From the NCBI RefSeq assembly GCF_947654165.1, contig NZ_CANTKB010000014.1, positions 1 to 64,000 on the forward strand: 64,000 nt of DNA, written 5' to 3'. Within the stretch, counting starts at the first letter, position 1, and each line of letters starts with the position of its first letter. The DNA comes from an uncultured Blautia sp. (lineage in GTDB: Bacteria; Bacillota; Clostridia; Lachnospirales; Lachnospiraceae). Shown one piece after another: positions 51,713 to 60,611 of the stretch. Under the pieces are notes generated by a model. It did not search any database, was not told the DNA's origin, and saw nothing but the letters and a program-made list of their open reading frames with translations. Position numbers and translations under genes: made by a program.

Positions 51713-52480
51713 ATGAATACCGTATTAGAAGTAGCAAATGTAGAAAAATATTATGGAAATAAAGGAAATCTTACAAAAGCACTGGATAAGATCAGTTTTC
51801 GTGTGGAGGAGGGAGAGTTCGTAGGCATCATGGGGGCTTCTGGTTCCGGAAAAACCACACTGCTCAACTGTCTGTCTACCATAGACCGGATTACCAGTGG
51901 AAAAATCGTGGTGGATGACATTGATATTACCAGATTAAAGGGAAACCATTTAAACCGTTTTAGAAGAGAAGAACTGGGATTTATTTTTCAGGATTTTAAT
52001 CTGCTGGATACCCTGACAGCCTATGAAAATATTGCTCTGGCACTGACAATCCAGAGGGTAAAACCTGAAAAAATCCAGAAAGATGTAGAAAAGATGGCAG
52101 AGCAGCTTGGAATTACCCAGGTTCTTCATAAATATCCTTACGAAATGTCGGGAGGACAAAAACAGAGAGTGGCCTGTGCAAGAGCCATGGTGGCGAATCC
52201 CAGGCTGGTGCTCGCCGACGAACCAACAGGGGCTTTGGATTCGAAAGCTGCCAGAATGCTGTTGGAGAGCTTCCAATATATGAACCAGAAACTGGGAGCA
52301 ACTATTCTTATGGTCACTCACGATGCCTTTACGGCCAGCTATGCAGACCGTATTTTGTTTATCAAAGACGGAAAATTGTTTAATGAACTGCACAGAGGAG
52401 AAGATTCCAGAAAAGAATTTTTCAATCGTATTATTGAGGTCGTGACTCTTCTGGGAGGTGAGCTGAACGATGTTATTTAG
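51713..52480 (+). CDS. ABC transporter ATPase, BceA-like
   Basis: 255 residues. Walker A MGASGSGKTTLLN, Q-loop FQDFNLLDTL, signature MSGGQKQRVACARAM, Walker B LVLADEPTGALD. LolD/MacB-type ATPase working with the large permease. ATG 51713 follows AAAGGAG; the 28 codons in front are in the promoter region and are rejected. Confidence 0.94.
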   Translation: MNTVLEVANVEKYYGNKGNLTKALDKISFRVEEGEFVGIMGASGSGKTTLLNCLSTIDRITSGKIVVDDIDITRLKGNHLNRFRREELGFIFQDFNLLDTLTAYENIALALTIQRVKPEKIQKDVEKMAEQLGITQVLHKYPYEMSGGQKQRVACARAMVANPRLVLADEPTGALDSKAARMLLESFQYMNQKLGATILMVTHDAFTASYADRILFIKDGKLFNELHRGEDSRKEFFNRIIEVVTLLGGELNDVI

Positions 52481-54473
52481 GCTTTCCGTAAAGAATATGA
52501 AAAAAAGCTTCAAGGATTATGCCATTTATTTTGTGACTTTGATCCTGGGAGTGGCAATCTTTTATATATTCAATTCCCTGGATTCACAGCAGGCTATGGA
52601 GGTTGTCAGCAGTTCCACCTATGATATCATAAAACTGATGATTCAGATGCTCAGCGGCATGTCTGTCTTTATTTCATTTATATTAGGTTTTTTGATCGTA
52701 TATGCCAATAACTTTTTGATTAAGCGGAGAAAACAGGAGTTTGGTATATATCTGACACTTGGAATGGGGAAAGGGCAGATTTCCAGGATTTTATTAGGGG
52801 AGACGTTTCTCATCGGACTGGTTTCTCTGGTTATTGGTCTTCTTCTTGGGATTTTCGGAGCACAGTTTATGTCTCTTCTGGTGGTGAAGATGTTTGGCGG
52901 TGTAATGGATGGCTACCAGTTTGTGTTTTCTCAGAAAGCTTTTTTTAAAACCATTTTTTATTTTACTGTGATGTTTGCCATTGTAGCTGTCTTTAATGTG
53001 GTGAGTATTTCAAGATGTCGTTTGATCAAACTGCTTTCCGCGAGAAAACAAAATGAGCAGGTAAAGATGAAAAATCCGGTTTTCTGTTTTCTGGTGTTTT
53101 TAGTAGCACTCGTGGACCTGGGAATCCAGTATTATCTGGTTTGTCATCCGGACCGGCTGGAGCAATCTCAGATAGGGTTCATTATTCTTGCAGGATGCGT
53201 GGGAACTTTTTTGTTTTTCTGGTCACTTTCCGGATTTTTGTTGAATGTGGTGCAGAAAAGTAAACGATTTTACCTGCGGGACTTAAATGCCTTTGTTCTG
53301 CGTCAGATTCACAGTAAGGTAAATACCATGGTGTTTTCTATGACTGTGATCTGTCTGATGCTGTTCGTGACAATCTGTGTGCTGGCCGGCGGTCTTGGGC
53401 TGAACAATGAATTTCAGAACATGCTGGGAGAACTGACACCTGTGGATGCCAATTATTCTCTGTACTATTCAGAAGAAAATGGTGGAAGTGAGCAGGCGGG
53501 ACAGAGATTAGATGCATTAAAACAGGAGCAGCAGGAAAATGGAGTCTTTGCTTCGGATGCTGTACAGATTACCATATATAAAACAGAGCAGCTTACTATG
53601 AAGGAAACCATGGGGAAGGATATTCTTAAATTTACAGGCATGATGGACTTCCCGGCTTATAAAATGACAGAGCAGATACTGAAAGTATCCGAGTATAATA
53701 AGATCGCCCAATTGTATGTAGCAGAGCAGTTGGAAGTGCCGGCTCATACCTATGCCATAGTGAGCGACTACGAAATGTTTACAGAAATCAGAAATCCCTT
53801 GTTAAAAGAAGGCTATAAGATTTCTCTGGATGGAGAGGAGTATGCTCCGGCATATCCGGAATGTAAGTACGGTTTTGTAGAAATGATGGCAAATCATGCC
53901 AATGGAGGAATCATTATCTTGCCGGATGACAGTGTAAAAGAAGAGTGGAGAAACGAAGAATTTCTGGCAGTAAATTACCGGGGGGAAACGAGAGATGAGT
54001 TAAGCGAAGCGGAACGTCAGGCTGTTTCTCTGGAAAAAGATGGGATTTTATTTACAAGTAAAATTCAGATCGTAGAAGTCAGCGGAGGATTGTCTGCTAC
54101 GATTACATTTATTGCAATTTATCTTGGAATCATCTTTTTGATTTCCAGTGCAGCGATTCTGGCATTAAAGGAGCTTTCAGAGAGCTCCGATAATAGAGAA
54201 CGATACGATATGCTGCGGAAAATCGGTGTGGATGAAAAAATTATTTCCAGAGCCTTATTCCGTCAGATTGCTTTGTTTTTCTTTCTGCCTCTTTTGCTTG
54301 CTTTGGTTCATTCTGTTTTTGGAATGACATTTATTGGATTGATCTTAGAGAATATGGGAAAAATCGGAAGTTTTTCCTCTATTTTAACTACAGCAGGAAT
54401 TCTTCTTGCCATTTACGGAGGTTATTTCCTGATCACGTATTTTGGCAGCAAACGAATTATAAAAAATTCATAA
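52470..54473 (+). CDS. ABC permease, BceB-like (FtsX family)
   Basis: 667 residues: about ten membrane helices, with a large extracellular domain of roughly 200 residues (about 310-535) between helices 7 and 8 as in BceB. Two FtsX domains flank it. Removes or shields lipid-cycle antibiotics such as bacitracin-type peptides; the actual peptide is unknown. Overlaps the ATPase gene by 11 bases. Confidence 0.92.
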   Translation: MLFRLSVKNMKKSFKDYAIYFVTLILGVAIFYIFNSLDSQQAMEVVSSSTYDIIKLMIQMLSGMSVFISFILGFLIVYANNFLIKRRKQEFGIYLTLGMGKGQISRILLGETFLIGLVSLVIGLLLGIFGAQFMSLLVVKMFGGVMDGYQFVFSQKAFFKTIFYFTVMFAIVAVFNVVSISRCRLIKLLSARKQNEQVKMKNPVFCFLVFLVALVDLGIQYYLVCHPDRLEQSQIGFIILAGCVGTFLFFWSLSGFLLNVVQKSKRFYLRDLNAFVLRQIHSKVNTMVFSMTVICLMLFVTICVLAGGLGLNNEFQNMLGELTPVDANYSLYYSEENGGSEQAGQRLDALKQEQQENGVFASDAVQITIYKTEQLTMKETMGKDILKFTGMMDFPAYKMTEQILKVSEYNKIAQLYVAEQLEVPAHTYAIVSDYEMFTEIRNPLLKEGYKISLDGEEYAPAYPECKYGFVEMMANHANGGIIILPDDSVKEEWRNEEFLAVNYRGETRDELSEAERQAVSLEKDGILFTSKIQIVEVSGGLSATITFIAIYLGIIFLISSAAILALKELSESSDNRERYDMLRKIGVDEKIISRALFRQIALFFFLPLLLALVHSVFGMTFIGLILENMGKIGSFSSILTTAGILLAIYGGYFLITYFGSKRIIKNS

Positions 54474-54501
54474 CATAAAAACAGGAAATCTTGTCATACT
54501 A
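54472..54501 (+). promoter_or_regulatory. Putative SigG/SigF promoter of the coat gene pair
   Basis: AACATA (54472-54477), 17-bp spacer, CATACTA (54495-54501), an exact SigG -10. It begins at the end of the permease gene and fits the spore-coat assignment. Confidence 0.5.
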
Positions 54502-54550
54502 AGAAGGTACAGGCAGAGCATATCTGCAAACAAAACACAGGAGGAATGGA

Positions 54551-54739
54551 ATGATGACAGAGATTTCAGTATTAGATTTACAGAACCTGCGACATTTGAT
54601 CAGCGGATTTGACACCACTCACTGCAAAATGCAGGATTATGCCCATGAGGCTCAGGATCCACAGGTAAAACAGTTTTTCCAGAAGTCCGCACAGTCGGCA
54701 CTGGAAAGCAAGCAGCAGCTTATGAAATTTTTACAGTAG
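54551..54739 (+). CDS. Small spore coat-like protein
   Basis: 62 residues, helical, Gln/His-rich (LQNLRHLISGFDTTHCKMQD, KQFFQKSAQSALESKQQ). Size and its pairing with a CotF-like gene suggest a coat or spore protein with a half-ferritin-like helix pair. AGGAGG supports ATG 54551; ATG 54546 stops after two codons. Confidence 0.65.
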   Translation: MMTEISVLDLQNLRHLISGFDTTHCKMQDYAHEAQDPQVKQFFQKSAQSALESKQQLMKFLQ

Positions 54740-54751
54740 GAGGGATGAGAC

Positions 54752-55009
54752 ATGACAGACAAAACAATGGTAGCAGATACCCTGGCAGGGATTAACGGGG
54801 AACTGGTTCGTTATGGAGAGATGATTCCTCAGACAGAGAACCAGCAGCTAAAACAGACATTGAAACAGATGAGAAATCAGTGCGAGATGTCTCAGGAAGA
54901 AATTTACCAGATGGCGAGATCAAAAAGCTATTATATTCCGGCAGCCTGTGCAAAGCCGGATGAGGTAGCACATGTACGTTCTGTATTAAGCCAGCCTTCC
55001 ATGCAGTAA
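54752..55009 (+). CDS. CotF-family spore coat protein
   Basis: 85 residues: TMVADTLAGINGELVRYGEM, NQQLKQTLKQMRNQCEMSQE, ARSKSYYIPAACAKPDEV. Matches the CotF domain of Clostridia. Follows the first coat gene by 12 bases, behind AGGAGGG. Confidence 0.85.
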   Translation: MTDKTMVADTLAGINGELVRYGEMIPQTENQQLKQTLKQMRNQCEMSQEEIYQMARSKSYYIPAACAKPDEVAHVRSVLSQPSMQ

Positions 55010-55028
55010 AAACAGAAAATTGATTAAA

Positions 55029-55074
55029 AAAGCCCTTTTCCGCAAGAATACAGTAGCAGAAAAGGGCTTTTCTG
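55029..55074 (+). terminator. Terminator of the coat pair
   Basis: AAAGCCCTTTTC (55029-55040) pairs with GAAAAGGGCTTT (55059-55070), then T-rich. Confidence 0.85.
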
Positions 55075-55331
55075 CTGTCATACAGGGCGGAAAAAGGTCA
55101 TAAAATGCAGAAAAAGGAGCTGAAAAAATTCTTGTGAAATGCAGAAAAATTTGATATCATAATTACATACCATTTAATCAGAGATCGGATTTATTCAAAA
55201 TCCAACTGATTGAAGATCTGTATTTTTCTCGCTTCGCATCTGGAGCAGTATTCAAAAATGAAATTCAATTCAATCATGAGGAAAGGAGTAGAAGAAAGCA
55301 TGAGATAAAAAAGAACTTCACAGGAAAACAG
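55075..55331 (+). other. Gene-free stretch upstream of recA
   Basis: No gene. AAATGCAGAAAAA occurs twice, at 55103-55115 and 55137-55149, 34 bp apart. Otherwise nothing recognised; the recA promoter follows. Confidence 0.5.
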
Positions 55332-55360
55332 TTGACAATGAGAAAAAAATATAATATGAT
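55332..55360 (+). promoter_or_regulatory. SigmaA promoter of recA
   Basis: TTGACA (55332-55337), 17-bp spacer, TATGAT (55355-55360). Confidence 0.8.
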
Positions 55361-55372
55361 GGAAAACAGAAA

Positions 55373-55386
55373 CGAACATAAGTTCG
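55373..55386. promoter_or_regulatory. LexA (SOS) box of recA
   Basis: CGAACATAAGTTCG, a perfect CGAAC-N4-GTTCG site, directly at the expected transcription start; LexA would block initiation until DNA damage. Confidence 0.92.
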
Positions 55387-55422
55387 CAGGCTTATATAGA
55401 AAAGGATAATAGGAGATTAGAA

Positions 55423-56538
55423 ATGGCACAGACAATGAAAGAAGATTCCTCTAAAAAGGAAGTTTTAAAAAAAGAAGATAAATTAAAAGCACTGGACGGA
55501 GCACTTGCTCAGATTGAGAAACAGTTTGGAAAGGGTTCTGTGATGAAGCTGGGTGATTCTGCGGCAAATATGAATGTAGAGACTGTTCCTACAGGAGCAT
55601 TAAGTCTTGATATTGCACTTGGATTAGGCGGAATTCCCAAGGGAAGAATCGTGGAGGTATATGGACCGGAATCCAGTGGTAAGACTACCGTTGCACTTCA
55701 TATGGTAGCAGAGGTACAGAAGAGAGGCGGAATTGCAGGATTTATTGATGCAGAGCATGCTTTAGACCCAGCCTATGCGAAGAATATCGGGGTAGATATT
55801 GATAATCTTTATATTTCTCAGCCGGACAATGGGGAGCAGGCTCTTGAGATCACAGAGACCATGGTGCGTTCCGGAGCTGTGGATATCATCATTGTAGACT
55901 CTGTAGCGGCATTGGTTCCAAAGGCTGAGATTGAAGGTGAGATGGGAGATTCCCATGTGGGGCTTCAGGCACGTTTGATGTCTCAGGCACTGAGAAAGCT
56001 CACGGCTCATATCAGCAAATCCAATTGTATTGTGATCTTTATCAACCAGCTCCGTGAAAAAGTAGGAGTGATGTTTGGAAATCCGGAGGTAACCACCGGC
56101 GGTCGTGCACTGAAATTCTATTCATCTATCCGTATGGATGTAAGAAGGATTGAAACACTGAAACAAAGCGGAGAAATGGTAGGTAACCGCACAAGGATCA
56201 AAGTGGTAAAAAATAAGATTGCACCTCCGTTTAAAGAAGCAGAATTTGATATCATGTTTGGTGAAGGAATTTCTCGAGAAGGGGATATTCTGGATCTTGC
56301 AGCAAATATCGGAATCGTTAATAAGAGCGGTGCCTGGTATGCATATAATGACGGAAAGATCGGTCAGGGCCGTGAAAATGCGAAAAAATATCTGAAAGAA
56401 AATCCTCAGATCGCAGAAGAGATTGAAAGAAAAGTCAGAGTACATTACGGTCTTGCGGACGCTGAGACAGAAGCAGAGAGTGCAGCACCGGAGACGGAGA
56501 CAAGACAGGAAGCACAGATTTCTGAGGCAGATGAGTAA
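55423..56538 (+). CDS. recA: Recombinase RecA
   Basis: 371 residues. Walker A GPESSGKTT, DNA-binding loops and MAW-type motif (ALDIALGLGGIPKGRIVEV), acidic Glu-rich C-terminus. Strand exchange and LexA cleavage. LexA box upstream; recX follows. Confidence 0.98.
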   Translation: MAQTMKEDSSKKEVLKKEDKLKALDGALAQIEKQFGKGSVMKLGDSAANMNVETVPTGALSLDIALGLGGIPKGRIVEVYGPESSGKTTVALHMVAEVQKRGGIAGFIDAEHALDPAYAKNIGVDIDNLYISQPDNGEQALEITETMVRSGAVDIIIVDSVAALVPKAEIEGEMGDSHVGLQARLMSQALRKLTAHISKSNCIVIFINQLREKVGVMFGNPEVTTGGRALKFYSSIRMDVRRIETLKQSGEMVGNRTRIKVVKNKIAPPFKEAEFDIMFGEGISREGDILDLAANIGIVNKSGAWYAYNDGKIGQGRENAKKYLKENPQIAEEIERKVRVHYGLADAETEAESAAPETETRQEAQISEADE

Positions 56539-56557
56539 AAATAAGAGGTAGATAAGT

Positions 56558-57172
56558 ATGATCGTTACAGAAATAAAGCCTGTAACCAAACAAAAATTTC
56601 AGATTGAATTAGACGGACAGCCCGCTTTTGTATTATACAAAGGCGAGCTGTCCCGTTATCATATTCAAAAGGATGAAGAACTGGAGGAAGCAATCTATCG
56701 GGAAATCGTGGATGAGGTGCTTACCAAGAGAGCAAAGCTCCGTGCCATGCATCTTCTCCAGAAAATGGACAGAACCAAAGCAGAACTCAGGAGGAAACTG
56801 GAACAGGGCGGTTATCCTTCTGAAGCTGTTGAGACGGCATTGGCATATGTGGAATCTTTTCACTATATTGATGACACCAGATATGCAGCCAGATACATAG
56901 AATTTCAAAAGGCAAAAAAAGGGAAAGCACGTCTGAAAATGGAGCTTCAGCAAAAAGGAATTTCCGGAGAAATTATAAACCGGGCACTGGAAGAGGCGGA
57001 AGAAACTATGGATTCAAGGGATGCGATTCGCCGTATGCTGGAAAGTAAAAGAAAAAGTGACAAACCTTTAGAGGAAAAAGAAAAACAGAGACTTTATGGC
57101 TTTTTTATGCGGAAAGGATTTCCGTCCTCGGATATTCTTGCTGTTTTTCGTGAGAAAGGCGAGAAAGAGTAG
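56558..57172 (+). CDS. recX: Regulatory protein RecX
   Basis: 204 residues. Triple-helix repeats typical of RecX: RAMHLLQKMDRTKAELRRKL, FHYIDDTRYAARYIEFQ, RLKMELQQKGI. Modulates RecA filaments. 19 bases after recA. Confidence 0.94.
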   Translation: MIVTEIKPVTKQKFQIELDGQPAFVLYKGELSRYHIQKDEELEEAIYREIVDEVLTKRAKLRAMHLLQKMDRTKAELRRKLEQGGYPSEAVETALAYVESFHYIDDTRYAARYIEFQKAKKGKARLKMELQQKGISGEIINRALEEAEETMDSRDAIRRMLESKRKSDKPLEEKEKQRLYGFFMRKGFPSSDILAVFREKGEKE

Positions 57173-57192
57173 GAATACAGCCCACCTTTTTG

Positions 57193-57221
57193 TTGACTTT
57201 TTTATGAATTCAGTATAAAAT
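57193..57221 (+). promoter_or_regulatory. Promoter of rny
   Basis: TTGACT (57193-57198), 17-bp spacer, TAAAAT (57216-57221). Confidence 0.6.
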
Positions 57222-57268
57222 TATACTGTTGTATTTGTACAATGAAAACTTAATAAGGAGGTGCTCCT

Positions 57269-58828
57269 GTGGCAATGTATGTAATAATTGCACTTGCTGC
57301 TGTGGCTATTACTTTGCTGATTGCCATTCCGGTTACTGCTAATATTTCAGTTAAGAAAAAAACAGAAAAAGATGCAGAAACTATTGGTACTGCAGAAGTA
57401 AAGGCAAGAAGCATTATAGATGAAGCATTGAAGACTGCTGAGACAAAGAAACGTGAAGCTCTCTTGGAAGCAAAAGAAGAAAATCTCCGAACAAAGAATG
57501 AACTTGAAAAGGAGACAAAAGAGAGAAGAAACGAACTTCAGAAGTACGAAAAACGTGTTTTATCAAAAGAAGAAGCTCTTGACAAAAAAGCAGATGCTTT
57601 GGAGAGAAGAGAAGCCGAGTACACAGCAAAAGAAGCAGAATTAAAGAAAAAAGAAAAGAAAGTCGATGAATTACAAGGACAGAGAGTACAGGAACTGGAA
57701 AGGATTTCCGGCCTTACCTCCGAACAAGCAAAAGATTATCTGTTGAAAACTGTTGAAGACGAAGTGAAAATTGACACAGCCAAGCTTTATAAGGAATTAG
57801 AGAGCAAGGCAAAAGAAGAAGCTGACAAAAAGGCAAAAGAATATGTAGTAACTGCTATTCAGAAATGTGCAGCAGACCATGTGGCTGAGACTACAATTTC
57901 TGTTGTACAGCTCCCAAGCGATGAAATGAAGGGAAGAATTATCGGACGTGAAGGACGTAATATCAGAACTTTAGAAACGCTTACAGGTGTGGATCTGATC
58001 ATTGATGATACTCCGGAAGCGGTAGTATTATCCGGTTTTGATCCGATTCGCAGGGAAGTAGCCAGAATCGCTTTGGAAAAATTAATCGTAGACGGACGTA
58101 TCCATCCGGCTAGAATTGAAGAAATGGTTGAAAAGGCTCAAAGAGAAGTAGAGACCATGATGCGTGAAGAAGGTGAATCCGCAGCATTGGAAGTAGGAGT
58201 TCACGGAATCCATCCGGAACTGATTCGTCTTCTGGGCCGCATGAAGTTCCGTTCCAGCTACGGACAGAATGCATTGAAACATTCTATCGAGGTAGCACAG
58301 CTTGCAGGTTTACTTGCAGGGGAAGTGGGAACAGATATACGAATGGCGAAAAGAGCAGGTTTGCTCCACGATATCGGAAAATCCATTGACCATGAAGTGG
58401 AAGGTTCCCATATCCAGATTGGTGCAGACTTATGTAGAAAATATAAAGAATCACAGGTAGTGATCAATGCAGTAGAATCCCATCACGGAGATGTGGAGCC
58501 GACGTCATTGGTTGCGTGTATTGTACAGGCTGCAGATGCGATTTCAGCAGCCAGACCAGGTGCAAGAAGAGAAACTTTAGAAACTTATACCAACAGATTA
58601 AAACAATTAGAAGACATTACAAACTCCTTTAAAGGTGTTGATAAATCTTTTGCTATTCAGGCAGGAAGGGAAATTCGTGTAATGGTAGTACCGGAACATG
58701 TTACAGATTCTGATATGGTGCTGCTTGCAAGAGATATTTCCAAACAGATTGAAGCTGAACTGGAATATCCGGGACAGATTAAAGTAAATGTAATTCGTGA
58801 GTCACGAGTGGTAGATTACGCTAAGTGA
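57269..58828 (+). CDS. rny: Ribonuclease Y
   Basis: 519 residues. N-terminal membrane helix, long coiled coil (about 30-210), KH domain (MKGRIIGREGRNIRTLETLT), HD domain (LLHDIGKSID, VESHHGDVEP). Main endonuclease starting mRNA decay. GTG 57269 is 5 bases after AAGGAGGTG; ATG 57275 is possible. Confidence 0.97.
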   Translation: MAMYVIIALAAVAITLLIAIPVTANISVKKKTEKDAETIGTAEVKARSIIDEALKTAETKKREALLEAKEENLRTKNELEKETKERRNELQKYEKRVLSKEEALDKKADALERREAEYTAKEAELKKKEKKVDELQGQRVQELERISGLTSEQAKDYLLKTVEDEVKIDTAKLYKELESKAKEEADKKAKEYVVTAIQKCAADHVAETTISVVQLPSDEMKGRIIGREGRNIRTLETLTGVDLIIDDTPEAVVLSGFDPIRREVARIALEKLIVDGRIHPARIEEMVEKAQREVETMMREEGESAALEVGVHGIHPELIRLLGRMKFRSSYGQNALKHSIEVAQLAGLLAGEVGTDIRMAKRAGLLHDIGKSIDHEVEGSHIQIGADLCRKYKESQVVINAVESHHGDVEPTSLVACIVQAADAISAARPGARRETLETYTNRLKQLEDITNSFKGVDKSFAIQAGREIRVMVVPEHVTDSDMVLLARDISKQIEAELEYPGQIKVNVIRESRVVDYAK

Positions 58829-58852
58829 TGCAATCGACTTGAGAGGTTTACA

Positions 58853-58887
58853 AAAGACCTGATTCTATGATGTCAGGTCTTTTTTTA
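58853..58887 (+). terminator. rny terminator
   Basis: AAAGACCTGA (58853-58862) pairs with TCAGGTCTTT (58873-58882), then T-run. Confidence 0.88.
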
Positions 58888-58922
58888 TTGCAGAAAACAT
58901 AGATTTATACAGGGTGAGGAGA

Positions 58923-59492
58923 ATGAAGAAATATCTAAAACAGTTTGTTTTGTTGTATCTTACAGGATTTGGAATGGGAATTTTATGTTATAATCTGTTA
59001 CTTCGAGAAAAGGGATACTCCACAAGTCTTCTTCCTGTTTATTTTTCTTCGGCTGCTTCTGTGATTGAGAGCAGAGAGTATCTGTTTGGAAGTCTTTTGC
59101 TGAAAAGAGGTCTGTTATTCATGACAGGCATTATCTGTGGGCTGACACCCTTTGGAATCCCCATGGTGGTTCTCGGGTTATTATGGTATGGTTTTCTGGC
59201 AGGAAATCTGATTGCAGTTTTTCTGACAGAATATGGGATCCGTGGAATTGGAATCAATGGAGCATGTTACTTACCACAGGCACTTTTTTATATTCCCGGC
59301 TGGCTCTTTTTCTTTTTTCTTGTGATGCAGATGAGCCAGAAATCTCTGGGAAATGGGAAAAGAGAAAAAGCAGATTACAAAGCCTATTTTTTCTTTCTTA
59401 CAGGAGCGTTTATCTGCATTTTACTGGGGATCTGGATGGAAAGTTATGTTAATCAAAATCTACTTGTTTTTATTTTGGAGAAATGGATTTAG
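58923..59492 (+). CDS. spoIIM: Stage II sporulation protein M-like
   Basis: 189 residues with about five membrane helices; family phrases FVLLYLTGFGMGILCYN and TPFGIPMVVLGLLWYGFLAG. SpoIIM joins SpoIID and SpoIIP for peptidoglycan removal during engulfment. Neighbourhood with xerD is as in Bacillus. ATG 58923 or GTG 58914. Confidence 0.88.
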   Translation: MKKYLKQFVLLYLTGFGMGILCYNLLLREKGYSTSLLPVYFSSAASVIESREYLFGSLLLKRGLLFMTGIICGLTPFGIPMVVLGLLWYGFLAGNLIAVFLTEYGIRGIGINGACYLPQALFYIPGWLFFFFLVMQMSQKSLGNGKREKADYKAYFFFLTGAFICILLGIWMESYVNQNLLVFILEKWI

Positions 59493-59519
59493 TTTACAAA
59501 AAATTAACATTTTCATCTT

Positions 59520-59533
59520 TACCACATGTGGTA
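59520..59533. promoter_or_regulatory. Perfect 14-bp palindrome upstream of xerD
   Basis: TACCACATGTGGTA, self-complementary, 81 bp before the -35 hexamer. Likely protein-binding site of unknown specificity. Confidence 0.5.
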
Positions 59534-59613
59534 TGAAAAAGGGATGAGCCGTCCGATATATTGTGGACATCGTGAAAAACCTTGAAAAATAAGGATTTTT
59601 GTTAAAAATGGGT

Positions 59614-59643
59614 TTGATTTTTATGTCGAAGTTGATATATAAT
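59614..59643 (+). promoter_or_regulatory. xerD promoter with internal Spo0A box
   Basis: TTGATT (59614-59619), 18-bp spacer, TATAAT (59638-59643). TGTCGAA (59624-59630), a 0A box, lies in the spacer, where bound Spo0A would repress. Confidence 0.55.
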
Positions 59644-59674
59644 CGAACTATGCCTATAAGAAGGGGAATAAAAT

Positions 59675-60559
59675 ATGAAGTGCGAAATACAAGAGTTTAT
59701 TGGCTATTTACATAATACCAGAGGCACTTCGAAAAATACAGAAGTTTCCTATGAGCGTGATTTGAGAAAATTGGAGCAGTTTTTGATTCGAGAGGGAATT
59801 CAGGACGTAGAGCAGGTTACATCTACGACTTTGAATTCTTATATCATGTATATGGAAAGAGAGCAGTTTGCACCTTCGTCCATATCCAGAAGCATTGCAT
59901 CCATCCGTGCCTTCTTTCAGTATCTCTGTACGGAAAGGGGCTGGAAGGAAAGTCCTGCGGAGTTATTGAAAGCACCGAAAATTGAGAAAAAAATGCCCGG
60001 AATTCTTACTATAGATGAAGTTGATCTGTTATTGAAGCAGCCTAAGGCAAACACAGCAAAGGGAATCCGCGACAGAGCAATGTTGGAACTACTGTACGCC
60101 ACTGGTATCAGAGTGAGTGAACTGATTCATCTCACCATAAACGATATAAATTTAAAATTGGGATATCTTACCTGCAGCGGGAGTGAAAAGGAAAGAGTGA
60201 TTCCCTTTGGAAATACCGCAAAAAGAGCAGTGGAACATTACATGGAGGGAGCAAGAGCGGAATTGATAGGTTCCCAGCAGAGTAATCTGCTTTTTGTGAA
60301 TTGTTCCGGAAAGTCCATGAGCCGTCAGGGATTCTGGAAGGTACTGAAAAGTTATGCTGCTTCAGCGGGAATTCAGCAGGACATTACACCTCATACGCTG
60401 CGTCATTCTTTTGCAGCACATTTAGTGCAAAATGGAGCAGATCTAAAGAGTGTACAGGAAATGATGGGACATTCTGATATTTCCACCACACAGATTTATA
60501 TGAATATGAACATGAACAAAATCAGGGATGTGTATATGAAAGCTCATCCCAGAAGATAA
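59675..60559 (+). CDS. xerD: Tyrosine recombinase XerD
   Basis: 294 residues. N-terminal SAM-like domain and catalytic domain with Arg in TGIRVSEL, H-x-x-R in HTLRHSFAAHL, His in MGHSDISTTQ and Tyr in IYMNMN. Resolves chromosome dimers at dif. Length and location after spoIIM favour housekeeping XerD over a phage integrase. Confidence 0.93.
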   Translation: MKCEIQEFIGYLHNTRGTSKNTEVSYERDLRKLEQFLIREGIQDVEQVTSTTLNSYIMYMEREQFAPSSISRSIASIRAFFQYLCTERGWKESPAELLKAPKIEKKMPGILTIDEVDLLLKQPKANTAKGIRDRAMLELLYATGIRVSELIHLTINDINLKLGYLTCSGSEKERVIPFGNTAKRAVEHYMEGARAELIGSQQSNLLFVNCSGKSMSRQGFWKVLKSYAASAGIQQDITPHTLRHSFAAHLVQNGADLKSVQEMMGHSDISTTQIYMNMNMNKIRDVYMKAHPRR

Positions 60560-60599
60560 AAAAGAAGTTTCCGTTTTATTAAGTGGAAACTTCTTTTTT
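60560..60599. terminator. Bidirectional terminator, xerD/aroF
   Basis: AAAAGAAGTTTCC (60560-60572) pairs with GGAAACTTCTTTT (60585-60597), A-rich left and T-rich right. Confidence 0.88.
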
Positions 60600-60611
60600 G
60601 TCATTACGGAA

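Noticed and set aside
59675..60559. XerD-like gene as the integrase of the accessory region
   Set aside because: It is 25 kb away, of housekeeping length, and next to spoIIM as in Bacillus.
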